From positions 1-57,391 of the forward strand of contig NZ_AJHJ01000029.1 in assembly GCF_000257645.1 (NCBI RefSeq): a DNA stretch of 57,391 nucleotides. The letters are read 5' to 3'. Below the pieces are notes generated by a model, which was given only the letters and a program-made list of their open reading frames with translations, did not search any database and was not told where the DNA came from. Shown here in pieces: positions 17,628-26,481 of the stretch. This stretch comes from Serratia sp. M24T3. GTDB lineage: Bacteria > Pseudomonadota > Gammaproteobacteria > Enterobacterales > Enterobacteriaceae. The position numbers and the translations under genes are program-made. Every line of letters begins with the position of its first letter. The first letter of the stretch is position 1.

Positions 17628-18092
17628 GGCACTGTTGCAGAGTTAGTGATGAGGTAGTCTTTCGTGTTATTGAATCAAAGACCCTGCTCACTAGGCGCAT
17701 CTCGCCCAGGGGATGCCAAAATAAAATGTTTCGGCCTGACCTTTCCGTAGCGCACGCATCACTTCAATCCCTTTGATTGTGGCGTATGCCGTCTTCATGG
17801 ATTTAAATCCCAGTGTGGCGTTGATTATCCTTTTCAGCTTGCCATGATCGCACTCGATTATATTATTCCGGTACTTAATCTGGCGGTGTTCAACATCAGG
17901 CGGACATCGACCTTCACGTACGTTTCATCAATGTGCCACAGGCAAAGATCGGAAGGGTTATGCCAGTACCAGCGTACCGCCCACAGGATGATGTCACGCT
18001 GAAAATGCCGGCCTTTGAATGGGTTCATGTGCTACTCCGTCAGCAAAAAGGAGGCGATAAGTTTACCATCGCCAGATCTTTGCAACAGTGCC
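17628..18092 (-). mobile_element. IS26-like element, internally deleted (465 bp)
   Basis: IS26-type ends ggcactgttgcagag (17628) and ctttgcaacagtgcc (to 18092) bound only 465 bp instead of about 820 bp. The interior matches IS26 at both sides, but the middle of the transposase is gone: one junction joins the zone after gttcaacatcaggcgg to the zone encoding the MDETYVKV motif, and the segment between that motif and the N-terminus is also shortened. It is non-autonomous. Flanking 8-mers differ. On the right it truncates an IS903-like transposase. Confidence 0.85.
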
Positions 18093-18580
18093 GCGCAGAT
18101 AACCTCATGAGTACCGGCGGCAACGGCCAGGTGCAGTTTCCGCCAGACGGGACGCTTTTCCTGACCGTGTTTTTTCACCTTCCACTCCCCTTCACCGAAG
18201 ACTTTTAATCCGGTGTAATCGATAACAAGGTGGGCAATTCCACCGCGCGTGGGGTTTTTGAATGGGATGCTGACGAACTTAGCCCGCCCGCTGACGCAGG
18301 AATAATCTGGGCAACGGAGCGAAATTTTCATCAGGGCAAAGAGGGAATCAATAACCCCCTGCACGGCGCGCAGCGTGAGGCGGAAAATGCGTTTGAGCAT
18401 CAGAACGGTGGAAATGGCCAGCTCAGAATAACGTTGAGGACGCCCACGTGAAGAGGTTTTGGGTTCGTCATACCAGGCCTGCATGGCCGACCCATCAAGC
18501 CAGAATGCCAGTGAGCCTCGATTGACGAGGGCTTTGTTGTAGACGTTCCAGTTGGTGATTTTGAACTTTTGTTTTGCCAC
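18093..18580 (-). pseudogene. tnpA: Truncated IS903-like transposase
   Basis: The minus strand carries about 160 residues of an IS5-family transposase closely related to the complete copy at 433-1356 (MAKQKFKITNWNVYNKALVN at the start). It breaks off after HEVIC at the end of the IS26-like derivative, losing the second catalytic aspartate and the glutamate. The element's own outer end is lost upstream, where an IS3-family element begins at 18592. It is inactive. Confidence 0.9.
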
Positions 18581-18644
18581 GGGATACAGCCTGAACCGTA
18601 CCGGGTTTTCGGGAGACTAAACTCTCAGTGAAAGGAGACCCGAA

Positions 18645-18977
18645 ATGACATCCAAACGAGCAAACCGTTACCCACCAGAGCTGCGTGAGCGGGCTGTCCG
18701 AATGCTGCTGGAACAGCGCAGTGAATATCACTCTGAACATGCCGCCATCAACTCCATCGCGCCAAAAATTGGCTGTAGCCCCGACACACTCAGAGCCTGG
18801 CTGCGTCGACATGAACGCAATAATGGTGCAGGTGATGGCGGGCTCACAGGCGATGAGCGTCAGCGACTCAAAGAGCTGGAGCAGGAGGTTCGTGAGCTGC
18901 GGCGCAGCAACGATATTCTGCGCCAGGCCTCGGCTTATTTTGTGAAGGCGGAGTACGACCGTCTGTGGAAAAAATAA
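18645..18977 (+). CDS. insE: IS3-family transposase OrfA
   Basis: A 110-residue OrfA with an N-terminal helix-turn-helix ([20 protein letters not shown]) and a C-terminal leucine-zipper-like coiled coil ([20 protein letters not shown]). It ends at WKK in a run gaaaaaataatg. The A-rich run at about 18968-18974 is a likely -1 slippery site giving the OrfAB fusion transposase. OrfA alone usually represses or guides the fusion protein. Confidence 0.92.
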   Translation: MTSKRANRYPPELRERAVRMLLEQRSEYHSEHAAINSIAPKIGCSPDTLRAWLRRHERNNGAGDGGLTGDERQRLKELEQEVRELRRSNDILRQASAYFVKAEYDRLWKK

Positions 18978-19864
18978 TGCCGCTGCTGGGTACCCTCAGC
19001 GGTAGTCACGGGGTCGGACCGGTATGTCATGAGCTGAATATCGCCCCGTCGACGTACTACCGGCACCGTGAATACCGCCAGCATCCGGAGAAACGTAGTC
19101 AGCGTGACCATCGTGACGACCAGTTGAAACCGGAAATACAGCGAGTGTATGACGAAAACTACAGCGTCTATGGCATCCGTAAAGTCTGGAGGCAGTTACA
19201 GCGTGAGGGCTTCAGCGTGGCCAGATGCACCATCGCGCGACTGATGAAGGCTATGGGTCTGGCCGGAGTTCTTCGGGGTAGAAAAGTGCGGACTACGGTC
19301 AGCCGGAAAGACGTTGCGGCAAGCGACAGGGTAAACCGCCAGTTCGTGGCAGAACGGCCCAATCAGCTTTGGGTGGCAGATTTTACGTACGTGAGCACCT
19401 GGCAGGGGTTCGCCTACGTGGCGTTCATCATCGACGTGTTCGCAGGCGTTATCGTGGGCTGGCGGGTGTCATCGTCCATGGAAACCACGTTCGTACTGGA
19501 TGCGCTGGAGCAGGCTCTGTGGGCCCGGCGGCCGTCCGGCACTATCCATCACTCGGATAAAGGCTCGCAGTACGTATCGCTGGCGTACACGCAACGACTG
19601 CAGGAAGCGGATCTTCTGGCTTCAACGGGCAGCACAGGTGACTCTTATGATAATGCCATGGCCGAAAGTATTAACGGGCAGTATAAAGCGGAGGTGATAC
19701 ACCGGCGGAGCTGGAAAAACCGACAGGAAGTGGAGCTGGCCACACTGGCATGGGTGGACTGGTACAACAATCGTCGGCTGCTTGAGCGGCTCGGCCACAT
19801 CCCACCTGCTGAAGCAGAAAAAGCATATTACGCTTCCATCGGGAAAAAGGATCTGGCAGCCTGA
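18965..19864 (+). CDS. insF: IS3-family transposase OrfB (DDE integrase domain)
   Basis: A 299-residue integrase-like domain in the -1 frame relative to OrfA, overlapping it by 13 bp. It has the N-terminal [20 protein letters not shown] region, then the DDE core: LWVADFTYVSTW (Asp), SDKGSQYVS (Asp) and STGSTGDSYDNAMAESI (Glu). The C-terminus reads LERLGHIPPAEAEKAYYA. It is most likely made as an OrfAB fusion by frameshifting, so the GTG-like start at 18965 need not be used. Confidence 0.92.
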   Translation: MEKIMPLLGTLSGSHGVGPVCHELNIAPSTYYRHREYRQHPEKRSQRDHRDDQLKPEIQRVYDENYSVYGIRKVWRQLQREGFSVARCTIARLMKAMGLAGVLRGRKVRTTVSRKDVAASDRVNRQFVAERPNQLWVADFTYVSTWQGFAYVAFIIDVFAGVIVGWRVSSSMETTFVLDALEQALWARRPSGTIHHSDKGSQYVSLAYTQRLQEADLLASTGSTGDSYDNAMAESINGQYKAEVIHRRSWKNRQEVELATLAWVDWYNNRRLLERLGHIPPAEAEKAYYASIGKKDLAA

Positions 19865-19906
19865 GTTCCCGGACTTAACACTCTCCCACAAAACCGGTAC
19901 GGTTCA

Positions 19907-20144
19907 GTCCTTAACGTTTAGCATAATGAGAATCCAGGTGCCCAAGCTCACTAAAAATAACAGGCCGGAAATTTCGGCGGTTCCGGCGTAGAACCCCAAC
20001 AGTGCCCGTTTTCGCACGGTTGGGCTTCAGACCCCGTGTAAGCAAGTCGAGAATATGAAAGCAGACTGGCAGATGTTCACGGAGTGATGAGAATGAGGTG
20101 GGCTGACTCGGGTCAGCCTTTAGCACTCAAGCAGCAGAAGATGA
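19907..20144. other. Intergenic with hairpin near 20101-20118
   Basis: No gene is seen. A perfect stem GGCTGAC/GTCAGCC with a 4-base loop lies at 20101-20118 and is followed on the plus strand by tttagc. It sits past the 3' end of the PaiB-like gene (which ends at 20145), so it may act as its terminator, though the T-run is weak. Confidence 0.4.
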
Positions 20145-20762
20145 TCAGGGAGTTGCGTTTTTACCAAGAATGGACGGACGGAAACGACTCAGCCACTCCT
20201 GGGAAAAGTGAACATAACCCGGATGATCGTTTTGTTCCAGTTTCCTAAAAACACTGAGCTGATCGGCCGGAGAACGATGTTGTCCCAGTTTTAATTTACC
20301 CTTCATTTCAGTGATTTCAATGCCTATACCGGTTATTCCGGGAATGAGTTTCTGCCGGAAATCATCCGGAAGAGATTGTTTATTATGAAGCAGCTCTGGC
20401 TGAAAATGCGCAAGCATTCTGTCCAGTGACTGTTCTAACTCACCGGGCGTCAGGTAACGGCTTTTACCTCTGATGCTGACGGAGGCATAGTTCCAAGTAG
20501 GTACGGCGGGACTAGCCTGGTAATATTCAGTTGAAATAAATGCATGGGGGCCCAGCACTGTCAGCAGGCAGGTCTGCTCATCCAGAGATTTAAGCTGGGG
20601 ATTTCCCGAAGCCAAGTGAGTTTCAATAAGATTATCACCTGAAAAAATAAAAGGAATATGACTGATTTGCAGGTCATGCGAAATCAGAGAACCAAAGGAG
20701 TATTGGCTGAGAAAAAAACGGCACTCTTCAGAACTCATAGCCGTACCGTTAACATCTGACAT
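20145..20762 (-). CDS. PaiB-family FMN-binding negative regulator
   Basis: A protein of about 205 residues of the PaiB/FMN-binding split-barrel family. Characteristic blocks are SHIPFIFSGDNLIETHLASG (N-terminal barrel), VLGPHAFISTEYY, VPTWNYASVSIRG and the C-terminal TGIGIEITEMKGKLKLGQ. I chose the ATG at 20762 (MSDVNGTAM) because GGAGG lies 6 bases upstream; an ATG at 20765 is equivalent. Family members were named as repressors in Bacillus but probably bind or reduce flavin-like ligands. It diverges from the LysR gene of the Rut-like operon across about 165 bp, so the two are probably co-regulated. Confidence 0.9.
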   Translation of the reverse strand: MSDVNGTAMSSEECRFFLSQYSFGSLISHDLQISHIPFIFSGDNLIETHLASGNPQLKSLDEQTCLLTVLGPHAFISTEYYQASPAVPTWNYASVSIRGKSRYLTPGELEQSLDRMLAHFQPELLHNKQSLPDDFRQKLIPGITGIGIEITEMKGKLKLGQHRSPADQLSVFRKLEQNDHPGYVHFSQEWLSRFRPSILGKNATP

Positions 20763-20926
20763 CATGTTCCTCCGTGTATTTTTTATCCTGCTCCTTTTCG
20801 CATTCTGCGCCAAAGCTCCGGTTTCTTCGTGCTGCCAGATTGGCAACACCCGTCAGCATGCTTTGGTATCAATGTTGCATTAGTTCTGAAAGTCATTCCG
20901 GCACTGTTTTGCGTTCAGGAGTTAAG

Positions 20927-21814
20927 ATGAACTTAAATACTTATAAATATTTCAATGAGGTAGTCACAAGCGGATCGATCCGTCGAGCCGCAGATCGCCT
21001 ACACGTCGCCCCTTCGGCCATCAGTCGCCAGATCGCATTACTCGAACACCATCTGGGCGTTATGCTGCTAGAACGCACCAATACCGGCATTCGGCTTACC
21101 CCCGCTGGGATGATGCTGGAACGCTTTACCCGAAAAATGGTGCGAGATTTAGACCGCATTCATGAATCGATTAAAAATTTAAAAGGCCTGCGCGAGGGTG
21201 AAGTGAAAATAGGGGTAATTGAAGCGGTGGTACAGGCTATTTTACCGCGCATAGTGACTGAATTTAATGAAAATTACCCAGCTATTCAGTTCTCAATTTA
21301 TAGCGAATCTTCCGACCGGACGATTGAAGCGATAATGCGGGATGAGATTGATATCGGCATCGTTTTTAATATGGGTGAACGCCCTGGAATCGAGGTAATT
21401 AAACGCTGCGCTGCACCAATTCAGTGCCTTGTTTCACCGAAACACCCTCTTGCCGATCATGATTCCCTGACGCTGGAAGATATCTGTGCCTGGCCGATTG
21501 CGCTACCCGTCTCCAGTTTCGGCCTGCGACAGACCTTTGATAAAAACATCCGCAACCTGCTTCTGAACCCTCAATCCATTGTTAACACTAATAATCTTGA
21601 GCTGACAAAAGCGATGGCGATCGGAGGAAGGACGTTAACAATCGGCCCGGAACAAATAGCGACTAAAGAGATCCAGCAAAATCTTTTACGCGCCATTCCG
21701 ATAGAAAACGACGCTATGCAAGCCGCCACCATCGAAATTTGTGTGCATCGCGATCGCTCCCTCTCCTTTGCCGCCCATCAGTTCCTGAAGCATATCTGTA
21801 AAGAGATCGGTTAA
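20927..21814 (+). CDS. LysR-family regulator of the Rut-like operon
   Basis: The 295-residue regulator starts at the ATG at 20927, with CAGGAG upstream; a longer frame from 20774 lacks support. The helix-turn-helix is SIRRAADRLHVAPSAISRQI. The effector domain resembles Nac/CynR-like proteins that sense small metabolites. It precedes the RutD-like gene on the same strand by 162 bp, and that gap should hold the operon promoter and its binding sites. It probably senses the imported heterocycle or a breakdown product. Confidence 0.92.
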   Translation: MNLNTYKYFNEVVTSGSIRRAADRLHVAPSAISRQIALLEHHLGVMLLERTNTGIRLTPAGMMLERFTRKMVRDLDRIHESIKNLKGLREGEVKIGVIEAVVQAILPRIVTEFNENYPAIQFSIYSESSDRTIEAIMRDEIDIGIVFNMGERPGIEVIKRCAAPIQCLVSPKHPLADHDSLTLEDICAWPIALPVSSFGLRQTFDKNIRNLLLNPQSIVNTNNLELTKAMAIGGRTLTIGPEQIATKEIQQNLLRAIPIENDAMQAATIEICVHRDRSLSFAAHQFLKHICKEIG

Positions 21815-21976
21815 TCCCCTTCCCCTGTCACTCATACCGGCGGGCGTTCTAAAACAGTCAACGCGGTGTGCTGCATTCGGTATTACATCACTGCTGAAAG
21901 AGCATGATATTTATTTAGCCATCGATGACTTCAACCACCTGACGTGGTCAGGCAAGACGCTAACGAGGGGTGAACG

Positions 21977-22795
21977 ATGCCGAGCATCATGACTAACGGG
22001 ATACTGACCCATTACGAAATTCAGGGAACGGGTCCAGCAATTGTCTTTGTCTCAGGATTGGGCGGAACGGCTGCCTACTGGAAGCCTCAGATTGAGACTT
22101 TCGCTAAAGACTACACCGTGTTGACCTACGATCAGCGCGGTTCTGGCACCACCGAACATCCCGCCGGGCCTTACAGCATCGACACGCTGGTCGATGACCT
22201 GTGTTGTCTGATTGCGGAACTAAAACTGGAATGGCCGATCCTGATTGGTCATTCCACTGGCGGAGCAATCGGCCAGATCCTCGCAGCGCGTCACTCTGAG
22301 TTGCTGGCAGGCATGGTGATGTACGCCAGCTGGGCGAAATCGGATATGCATTTCAACTGGTGTTTCCGTATGCGCCGGGCGCTGTTAGTGGGCAGCACGG
22401 TGGAAGAGTATGTTCACGGCAGCGCGCTGTTCCTCTATCCACCAGAACACCTGAGCGCGAATGCGGAAGTGTTGTCACCCGCCTTGCTGGCCTCAGCCGC
22501 CAAATTCCCGCAACGAGAAGTCGTGCTCAGCCGCATTGACGCAATTATGGCGCATGATGCCACCGCGTATTTGCCGCTGATCAAGACTCCTACTCTCGTT
22601 CTCTGTGCTCAGGATGACGTGTTGACCCCGCCTTACCAGTCGCGACGGCTTGCCGCTGCGATCGCAGGGGCGGAGCTGAAAGTCGTACCGCAAGGTGGAC
22701 ACAGTCTTTCTGAAACTGAAACCTGTTTGTTTAACCAGATTACGCTTGAGTTTGTGGCCGGCATCCACACCTCAGCGAATGACACAACGGAGTAG
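21977..22795 (+). CDS. RutD-like alpha/beta hydrolase with full catalytic triad
   Basis: A 272-residue hydrolase that resembles RutD: SGLGGTAAYWKPQ in place of the RutD SGLGG-YW block, YDQRGSGTTEHP and FLYPPEHL. It keeps a Ser in the nucleophile elbow GHSTGG (Ser93), an acid in CAQDDVLTP (Asp213 or Asp214) and a His in QGGHSLSE (His242). As I recall, E. coli RutD has Ala at the nucleophile position (GHALGA), so this enzyme may be a true amidase or carbamate hydrolase. It is first in the operon, has GAGGGG upstream of the ATG, and ends 3 bp before the RutA-like gene. Confidence 0.88.
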   Translation: MPSIMTNGILTHYEIQGTGPAIVFVSGLGGTAAYWKPQIETFAKDYTVLTYDQRGSGTTEHPAGPYSIDTLVDDLCCLIAELKLEWPILIGHSTGGAIGQILAARHSELLAGMVMYASWAKSDMHFNWCFRMRRALLVGSTVEEYVHGSALFLYPPEHLSANAEVLSPALLASAAKFPQREVVLSRIDAIMAHDATAYLPLIKTPTLVLCAQDDVLTPPYQSRRLAAAIAGAELKVVPQGGHSLSETETCLFNQITLEFVAGIHTSANDTTE

Positions 22796-22798
22796 CTC

Positions 22799-23920
22799 AT
22801 GAGCAGCCACGAACCGCGTAATGTTGAGTTTGGCGTATTTCTTCCGATAGGCAACGGAGGCTGGATCACCTCGACCAACAGCCCTCAACTGCCTGCGACT
22901 TATGATTACAACAGAGACGTCACCGTGCTGGCGGAGCAGTTAGGCTTCGATTTTGCTTTGTCGATGGCGAAATGGCGTGGCTACGGCGGCCCTTCCAAAC
23001 ACTGGGATGTCACGCTGGAAAGTCTGACGACCATGGCTGGACTTGCGCAAGCCACCAGCCGGATTGGCGTTTGGGGAACGGTTCATACCATGGTTTTCCA
23101 TCCGGCAGTGGTCGCCAAAATGACCGCCGTGCTGGATCAAATCTCTCAAGGTCGCTTTGCGCTGAATATCGTTTCGGGATCTAACCCCACCGATCAAGGC
23201 CAGATGGGACTTTGGATGGATCTGGATCATGCCGAACGCTACGAACTGGCAGCGGAATGGCTGGACGTGCTCAAACGACTGTGGACTGAAGATCGTGTTG
23301 ATCATCAGGGTAAGCACTATCAACTAACCGATTGTATGTCGAACCCCAAACCAGTTTCGCCTCCGCCAATCATCTGTGCCGGTGCTTCCGACCGTGGCTT
23401 CCTGTTCACCATCAAACATTGCACCGCCAGTTTCATGCTTGGTTCAGACCACGACGATTTCATCAAGACCGGCCTGCGCGCCAAAGAGCTGGCAGCCCAG
23501 CAAGGCAAGCCAGACTTCAAAACCTACGGACTGTTTACCCTCGTTCCCGGTGCTACGGATGCTGAAGCGCAGGAGCGTGTGGCCTTCTATGACGCTGGCG
23601 TCGATACCCTCGCGCTGGATAACCAGACCCGTGAATATTCCGGCGACAAAAGTTTTAAACAAAACACCATGGCGCAGCGTTTCGTTTCGCAGGGCGAGCA
23701 ACGTAACTCGATGACTCGTGCTGCGCTGGTCGGTTCTCCAGAGACGATTGGCAATAAGCTGGCGGCAATGATTAAAGGCGCAAAGCTGGATGGCGTAACG
23801 GTGATTGTGCCGGACTTCATCGATGACCTGCGCACGGTAGGCACAGAGGTTCTGGAGGTGCTTGAGTTAAATGGCATCAACACCAACGCCCGTGCCTGGC
23901 AAAAATCTGTAAAGAGTTGA
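22799..23920 (+). CDS. RutA-like flavin-dependent monooxygenase
   Basis: A 373-residue bacterial-luciferase-like monooxygenase of the RutA group. It shares the RutA start pattern GVFLPIGNGGWITST and the blocks LGFDFALSMAKWRGYGG, GRFALNIVSGSNPTDQGQMGLW and PPIICAGASDRG. RutA uses reduced FMN and oxygen to open the uracil ring between N3 and C4. The sequence differs from RutA around the substrate loop (SGSNPTDQ in place of TGWQKPEYE as I recall it), which allows a different ring. A flavin reductase gene at the end of the operon can supply the reduced FMN. It is cytoplasmic. Confidence 0.9.
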   Translation: MSSHEPRNVEFGVFLPIGNGGWITSTNSPQLPATYDYNRDVTVLAEQLGFDFALSMAKWRGYGGPSKHWDVTLESLTTMAGLAQATSRIGVWGTVHTMVFHPAVVAKMTAVLDQISQGRFALNIVSGSNPTDQGQMGLWMDLDHAERYELAAEWLDVLKRLWTEDRVDHQGKHYQLTDCMSNPKPVSPPPIICAGASDRGFLFTIKHCTASFMLGSDHDDFIKTGLRAKELAAQQGKPDFKTYGLFTLVPGATDAEAQERVAFYDAGVDTLALDNQTREYSGDKSFKQNTMAQRFVSQGEQRNSMTRAALVGSPETIGNKLAAMIKGAKLDGVTVIVPDFIDDLRTVGTEVLEVLELNGINTNARAWQKSVKS

Positions 23921-24002
23921 TCGGTCGTCACCTTCAGGCTGGGCATGCCTCAGCCTCTTATGAATCATCTTTGCCGCTACGCGGCTCGCCAGGAGTTGAG
24001 CT

Positions 24003-24968
24003 ATGAAAATGAAAATGATGTTGGCTTTTGCGGTATCCACAGCAATAAGTTACGGCTCAATTGCTCACGCAGATGACAGCAAACCGCGCGTTGCCGCGTT
24101 GTTTACCCAAACCGTCAGTCAGGGTTCCTGGGATATGGCAGGCTATTCGGCGTTCAAATCCATGGCGACCAAAGAAGGTTTCGCCCCAAGCTATCTCGAA
24201 AACACCACCTATGAATCCGCACCAGCGGTGCTGCGCCAGTTAGCTTCTGACGGCGTTAAGCTGGTCATCGCCCACTCATCAGGCTATTCAGCGGCGATCA
24301 AGGAAGTTGCACCTTCCTTCCCTGGAACTCAGTTCGTGCTCTATTCGTACGAAAGCACCACGGCGAACCTGCCGAACTACTCCGCCTGGTCGATCGACTG
24401 GGATGAGTATGGCTTTGTCCTCGGCGTGTTGGCCGCTTCTGCCAGTAAGACCGGACATATCGCCGTGATCAGCGGTGAACCTATTCCGTCGGCTGAACGC
24501 ACCGTGCAGTTCATCAAGAAAGGGGCGGCTTACGTTAATCCTAAAATACAGGTCGACTCGGCCTATGTCGGTTCATTCACTGACGTAGCCCGCGCGAAAG
24601 AGATCGCGACCGGCACCATCGCCCGTGGAGCAGACTTTATTATTCCAGCCGCTGATACCGCCGATGCGGGAATTCAGCAGGCCGCCGATGACGAAGGCGT
24701 GCTGACTATCGGCTCTTATACCGATCAATCAAAGTCTTTCCCGAACGCGATCATGACCTCAACGGTGATGAACTTTGATAAATCTTATGCCGATATCGGC
24801 AAACACTTTGCTGACCACCAGCTTGGCAACCGCATTATCACCGAGAATTTAGCCACTAATGGCTGGTCGTTGAAAACGCCGTTTGCCCATGTTGGTAAAG
24901 ACGTTCAGTCAAAAGTGTTCAAGGTCATTGATGACCTGAAGGCCGGCAAGATTAAGATTGAGGAATAG
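24003..24968 (+). CDS. BMP-family nucleoside-type ABC substrate-binding protein
   Basis: A 321-residue periplasmic protein of the BMP/PnrA/Med family. The signal peptide is residues 1-23 (MKMKMMLAFAVSTAISYGSI, then AHA before DDS). The mature part starts RVAALFTQTVSQGSWDMAGY and contains IAHSSGYS, PNYSAWSIDWDEYGFVLG and IIPAADTADAG, all usual for the family, whose known ligands are mostly purine or pyrimidine nucleosides. It carries no lipoprotein box (no Cys after the signal). It feeds the ATPase and two permeases encoded next. Confidence 0.9.
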   Translation: MKMKMMLAFAVSTAISYGSIAHADDSKPRVAALFTQTVSQGSWDMAGYSAFKSMATKEGFAPSYLENTTYESAPAVLRQLASDGVKLVIAHSSGYSAAIKEVAPSFPGTQFVLYSYESTTANLPNYSAWSIDWDEYGFVLGVLAASASKTGHIAVISGEPIPSAERTVQFIKKGAAYVNPKIQVDSAYVGSFTDVARAKEIATGTIARGADFIIPAADTADAGIQQAADDEGVLTIGSYTDQSKSFPNAIMTSTVMNFDKSYADIGKHFADHQLGNRIITENLATNGWSLKTPFAHVGKDVQSKVFKVIDDLKAGKIKIEE

Positions 24969-24972
24969 CAGT

Positions 24973-26481
24973 ATGTCAAGCCCCGTTATCGAACTCGATC
25001 ACGTCTCGAAGCGCTACCCAAACGGTTTTGTCGCGCTTGAAAAAGTGTGTGTGTCTTTTTACCCAGGCGAGATCCACGCACTGCTGGGCGAGAACGGGGC
25101 GGGCAAGTCGACATTGATGAATATTCTGTACGGCGTGCATGAACCGAGTGAAGGCGGCGTACTGATGGAAGGACGCCAGGTTATTCATCGCCAGCCAGCC
25201 GATGCGATAGCCAATGGTATCGGCATGGTTCATCAGCATTTCAAGCTGGTTAGCTCGTTCACCGTGGCAGAGAACCTGGCTTTAGTCGCCAGGGGAGAAC
25301 GCCGGAAAACGCTGCGGCGGGACAGTGATATTCGCGCCTATATGCAAGCGTACGGCGTTGATCTTGATCCGCACGCCATTGTTGGGCATCTGCCGCTGGC
25401 TTTGCAGCAGCGCGTAGAGATCCTGAAAGCGCTGGTGAATGACACCCGCGTGCTGTTGCTGGATGAACCCTCCACTATTCTTTCCCCTGCCGAAATTGTC
25501 GCGCTTTACGACACGGTTCGGCGTATCTGTGAAAAAGGCACGGCGGTAGCTGTAGTGACTCACAATGTGAACGAAGTGCTCGCCAACGCCGACCGTTACA
25601 CCGTTCTCAGACGAGGCAAAACCAATGGCACTGGCATGACCAAAGACTGTCGTGCTGATGAGCTGGTCGAGAAGATTGTCGGTCGTGCGGTTGCCAGCGG
25701 AACGCGGCTTGGCACACAACGCCAGGCCGGAAATGAGCGGATGCGCGTAAATGCCGTTAACCTGCGCCCTGCCAGTGGTTCACCAGGACTAAGCAATATC
25801 AGCCTGACGCTGCGCGAGCAGGAAGTGATTGGCGTAGCCGGTGTGGAAGGCAATGGGCAAACCGAACTATTTGAACTGCTGGCGGGGCAGCGATTGCCGG
25901 AAAGTGGCGATATCACCCGTAGCGGAGAGGATGTGACGGTTGCGCTGGTTCCGCAAGATCGCCATCACGAAGGTTTATCGCTGGATTTACCGGTTTCCCA
26001 TAATTTGCTCTATCCGAAAATTATGCAGGGCAAATACCGCCGTCTGGGTCTGCTCAACCATGCGGCCATAGCCCACAGTGCCAGCGAGATGATCGCCCAA
26101 TCAGATATTCGTACCCATTCGCACGCCAGTTCTGCCCGATCCCTTTCCGGGGGCAATCAACAGAAGATTGTAGTGGCGCGAGCCATGGCAGAATCGGCTG
26201 CGATCATCGTGGTGTATCAACCAACCAGAGGGCTGGATATGGCCGCAGCAGAAGCGGTATTAACCCGCCTGGCTGAAGCGGCAGATGCAGGCACCACCGT
26301 GGTGATTATCTCCTCCAATATTGAAGAATTACTTCGCGTCTCCGATCGCATCGTGGTGATGAACAGCGGCCGGTTTACCGGGGAAGTGGTAGGGAACGAG
26401 ATAACCATTGAGCGTATCGGCACGCTGATGACCCTTGGTCAGGGCGAGCAGTCGCAAGCAGCAGGGGTAGAACATGTCTGA
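24973..26481 (+). CDS. Nucleoside-type ABC importer ATPase (two NBDs)
   Basis: From the ATG at 24973 the protein is 502 residues with two fused nucleotide-binding domains. Domain 1 has Walker A GENGAGKST, an altered signature (LPLALQQRVEILKAL) and Walker B VLLLDEPSTILSP. Domain 2 has a degenerate Walker A (GVEGNGQTELF), the signature LSGGNQQKIVVARAM and IVVYQPTRGLDM. This is the normal layout of YufO/BmpB/NupO ATPases that pair with BMP binding proteins. It overlaps the first permease gene by 8 bp, so translation is probably coupled. Confidence 0.93.
   Translation: MSSPVIELDHVSKRYPNGFVALEKVCVSFYPGEIHALLGENGAGKSTLMNILYGVHEPSEGGVLMEGRQVIHRQPADAIANGIGMVHQHFKLVSSFTVAENLALVARGERRKTLRRDSDIRAYMQAYGVDLDPHAIVGHLPLALQQRVEILKALVNDTRVLLLDEPSTILSPAEIVALYDTVRRICEKGTAVAVVTHNVNEVLANADRYTVLRRGKTNGTGMTKDCRADELVEKIVGRAVASGTRLGTQRQAGNERMRVNAVNLRPASGSPGLSNISLTLREQEVIGVAGVEGNGQTELFELLAGQRLPESGDITRSGEDVTVALVPQDRHHEGLSLDLPVSHNLLYPKIMQGKYRRLGLLNHAAIAHSASEMIAQSDIRTHSHASSARSLSGGNQQKIVVARAMAESAAIIVVYQPTRGLDMAAAEAVLTRLAEAADAGTTVVIISSNIEELLRVSDRIVVMNSGRFTGEVVGNEITIERIGTLMTLGQGEQSQAAGVEHV

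Larger units (their letters stand above)
18592..19906 (+). mobile_element. IS3-family insertion sequence, complete
   Basis: A 1315-bp element with inverted ends tgaaccgtaccggg (from 18592) and the complementary ccggtacggttca (to 19906). Two overlapping frames in the usual IS3 arrangement lie between them. The 3-bp flanks differ (gcc against gtc), so no target duplication is seen. It separates the IS903-like fragment from the metabolic region on the right and is the only apparently intact IS3-type element here. Confidence 0.92.
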
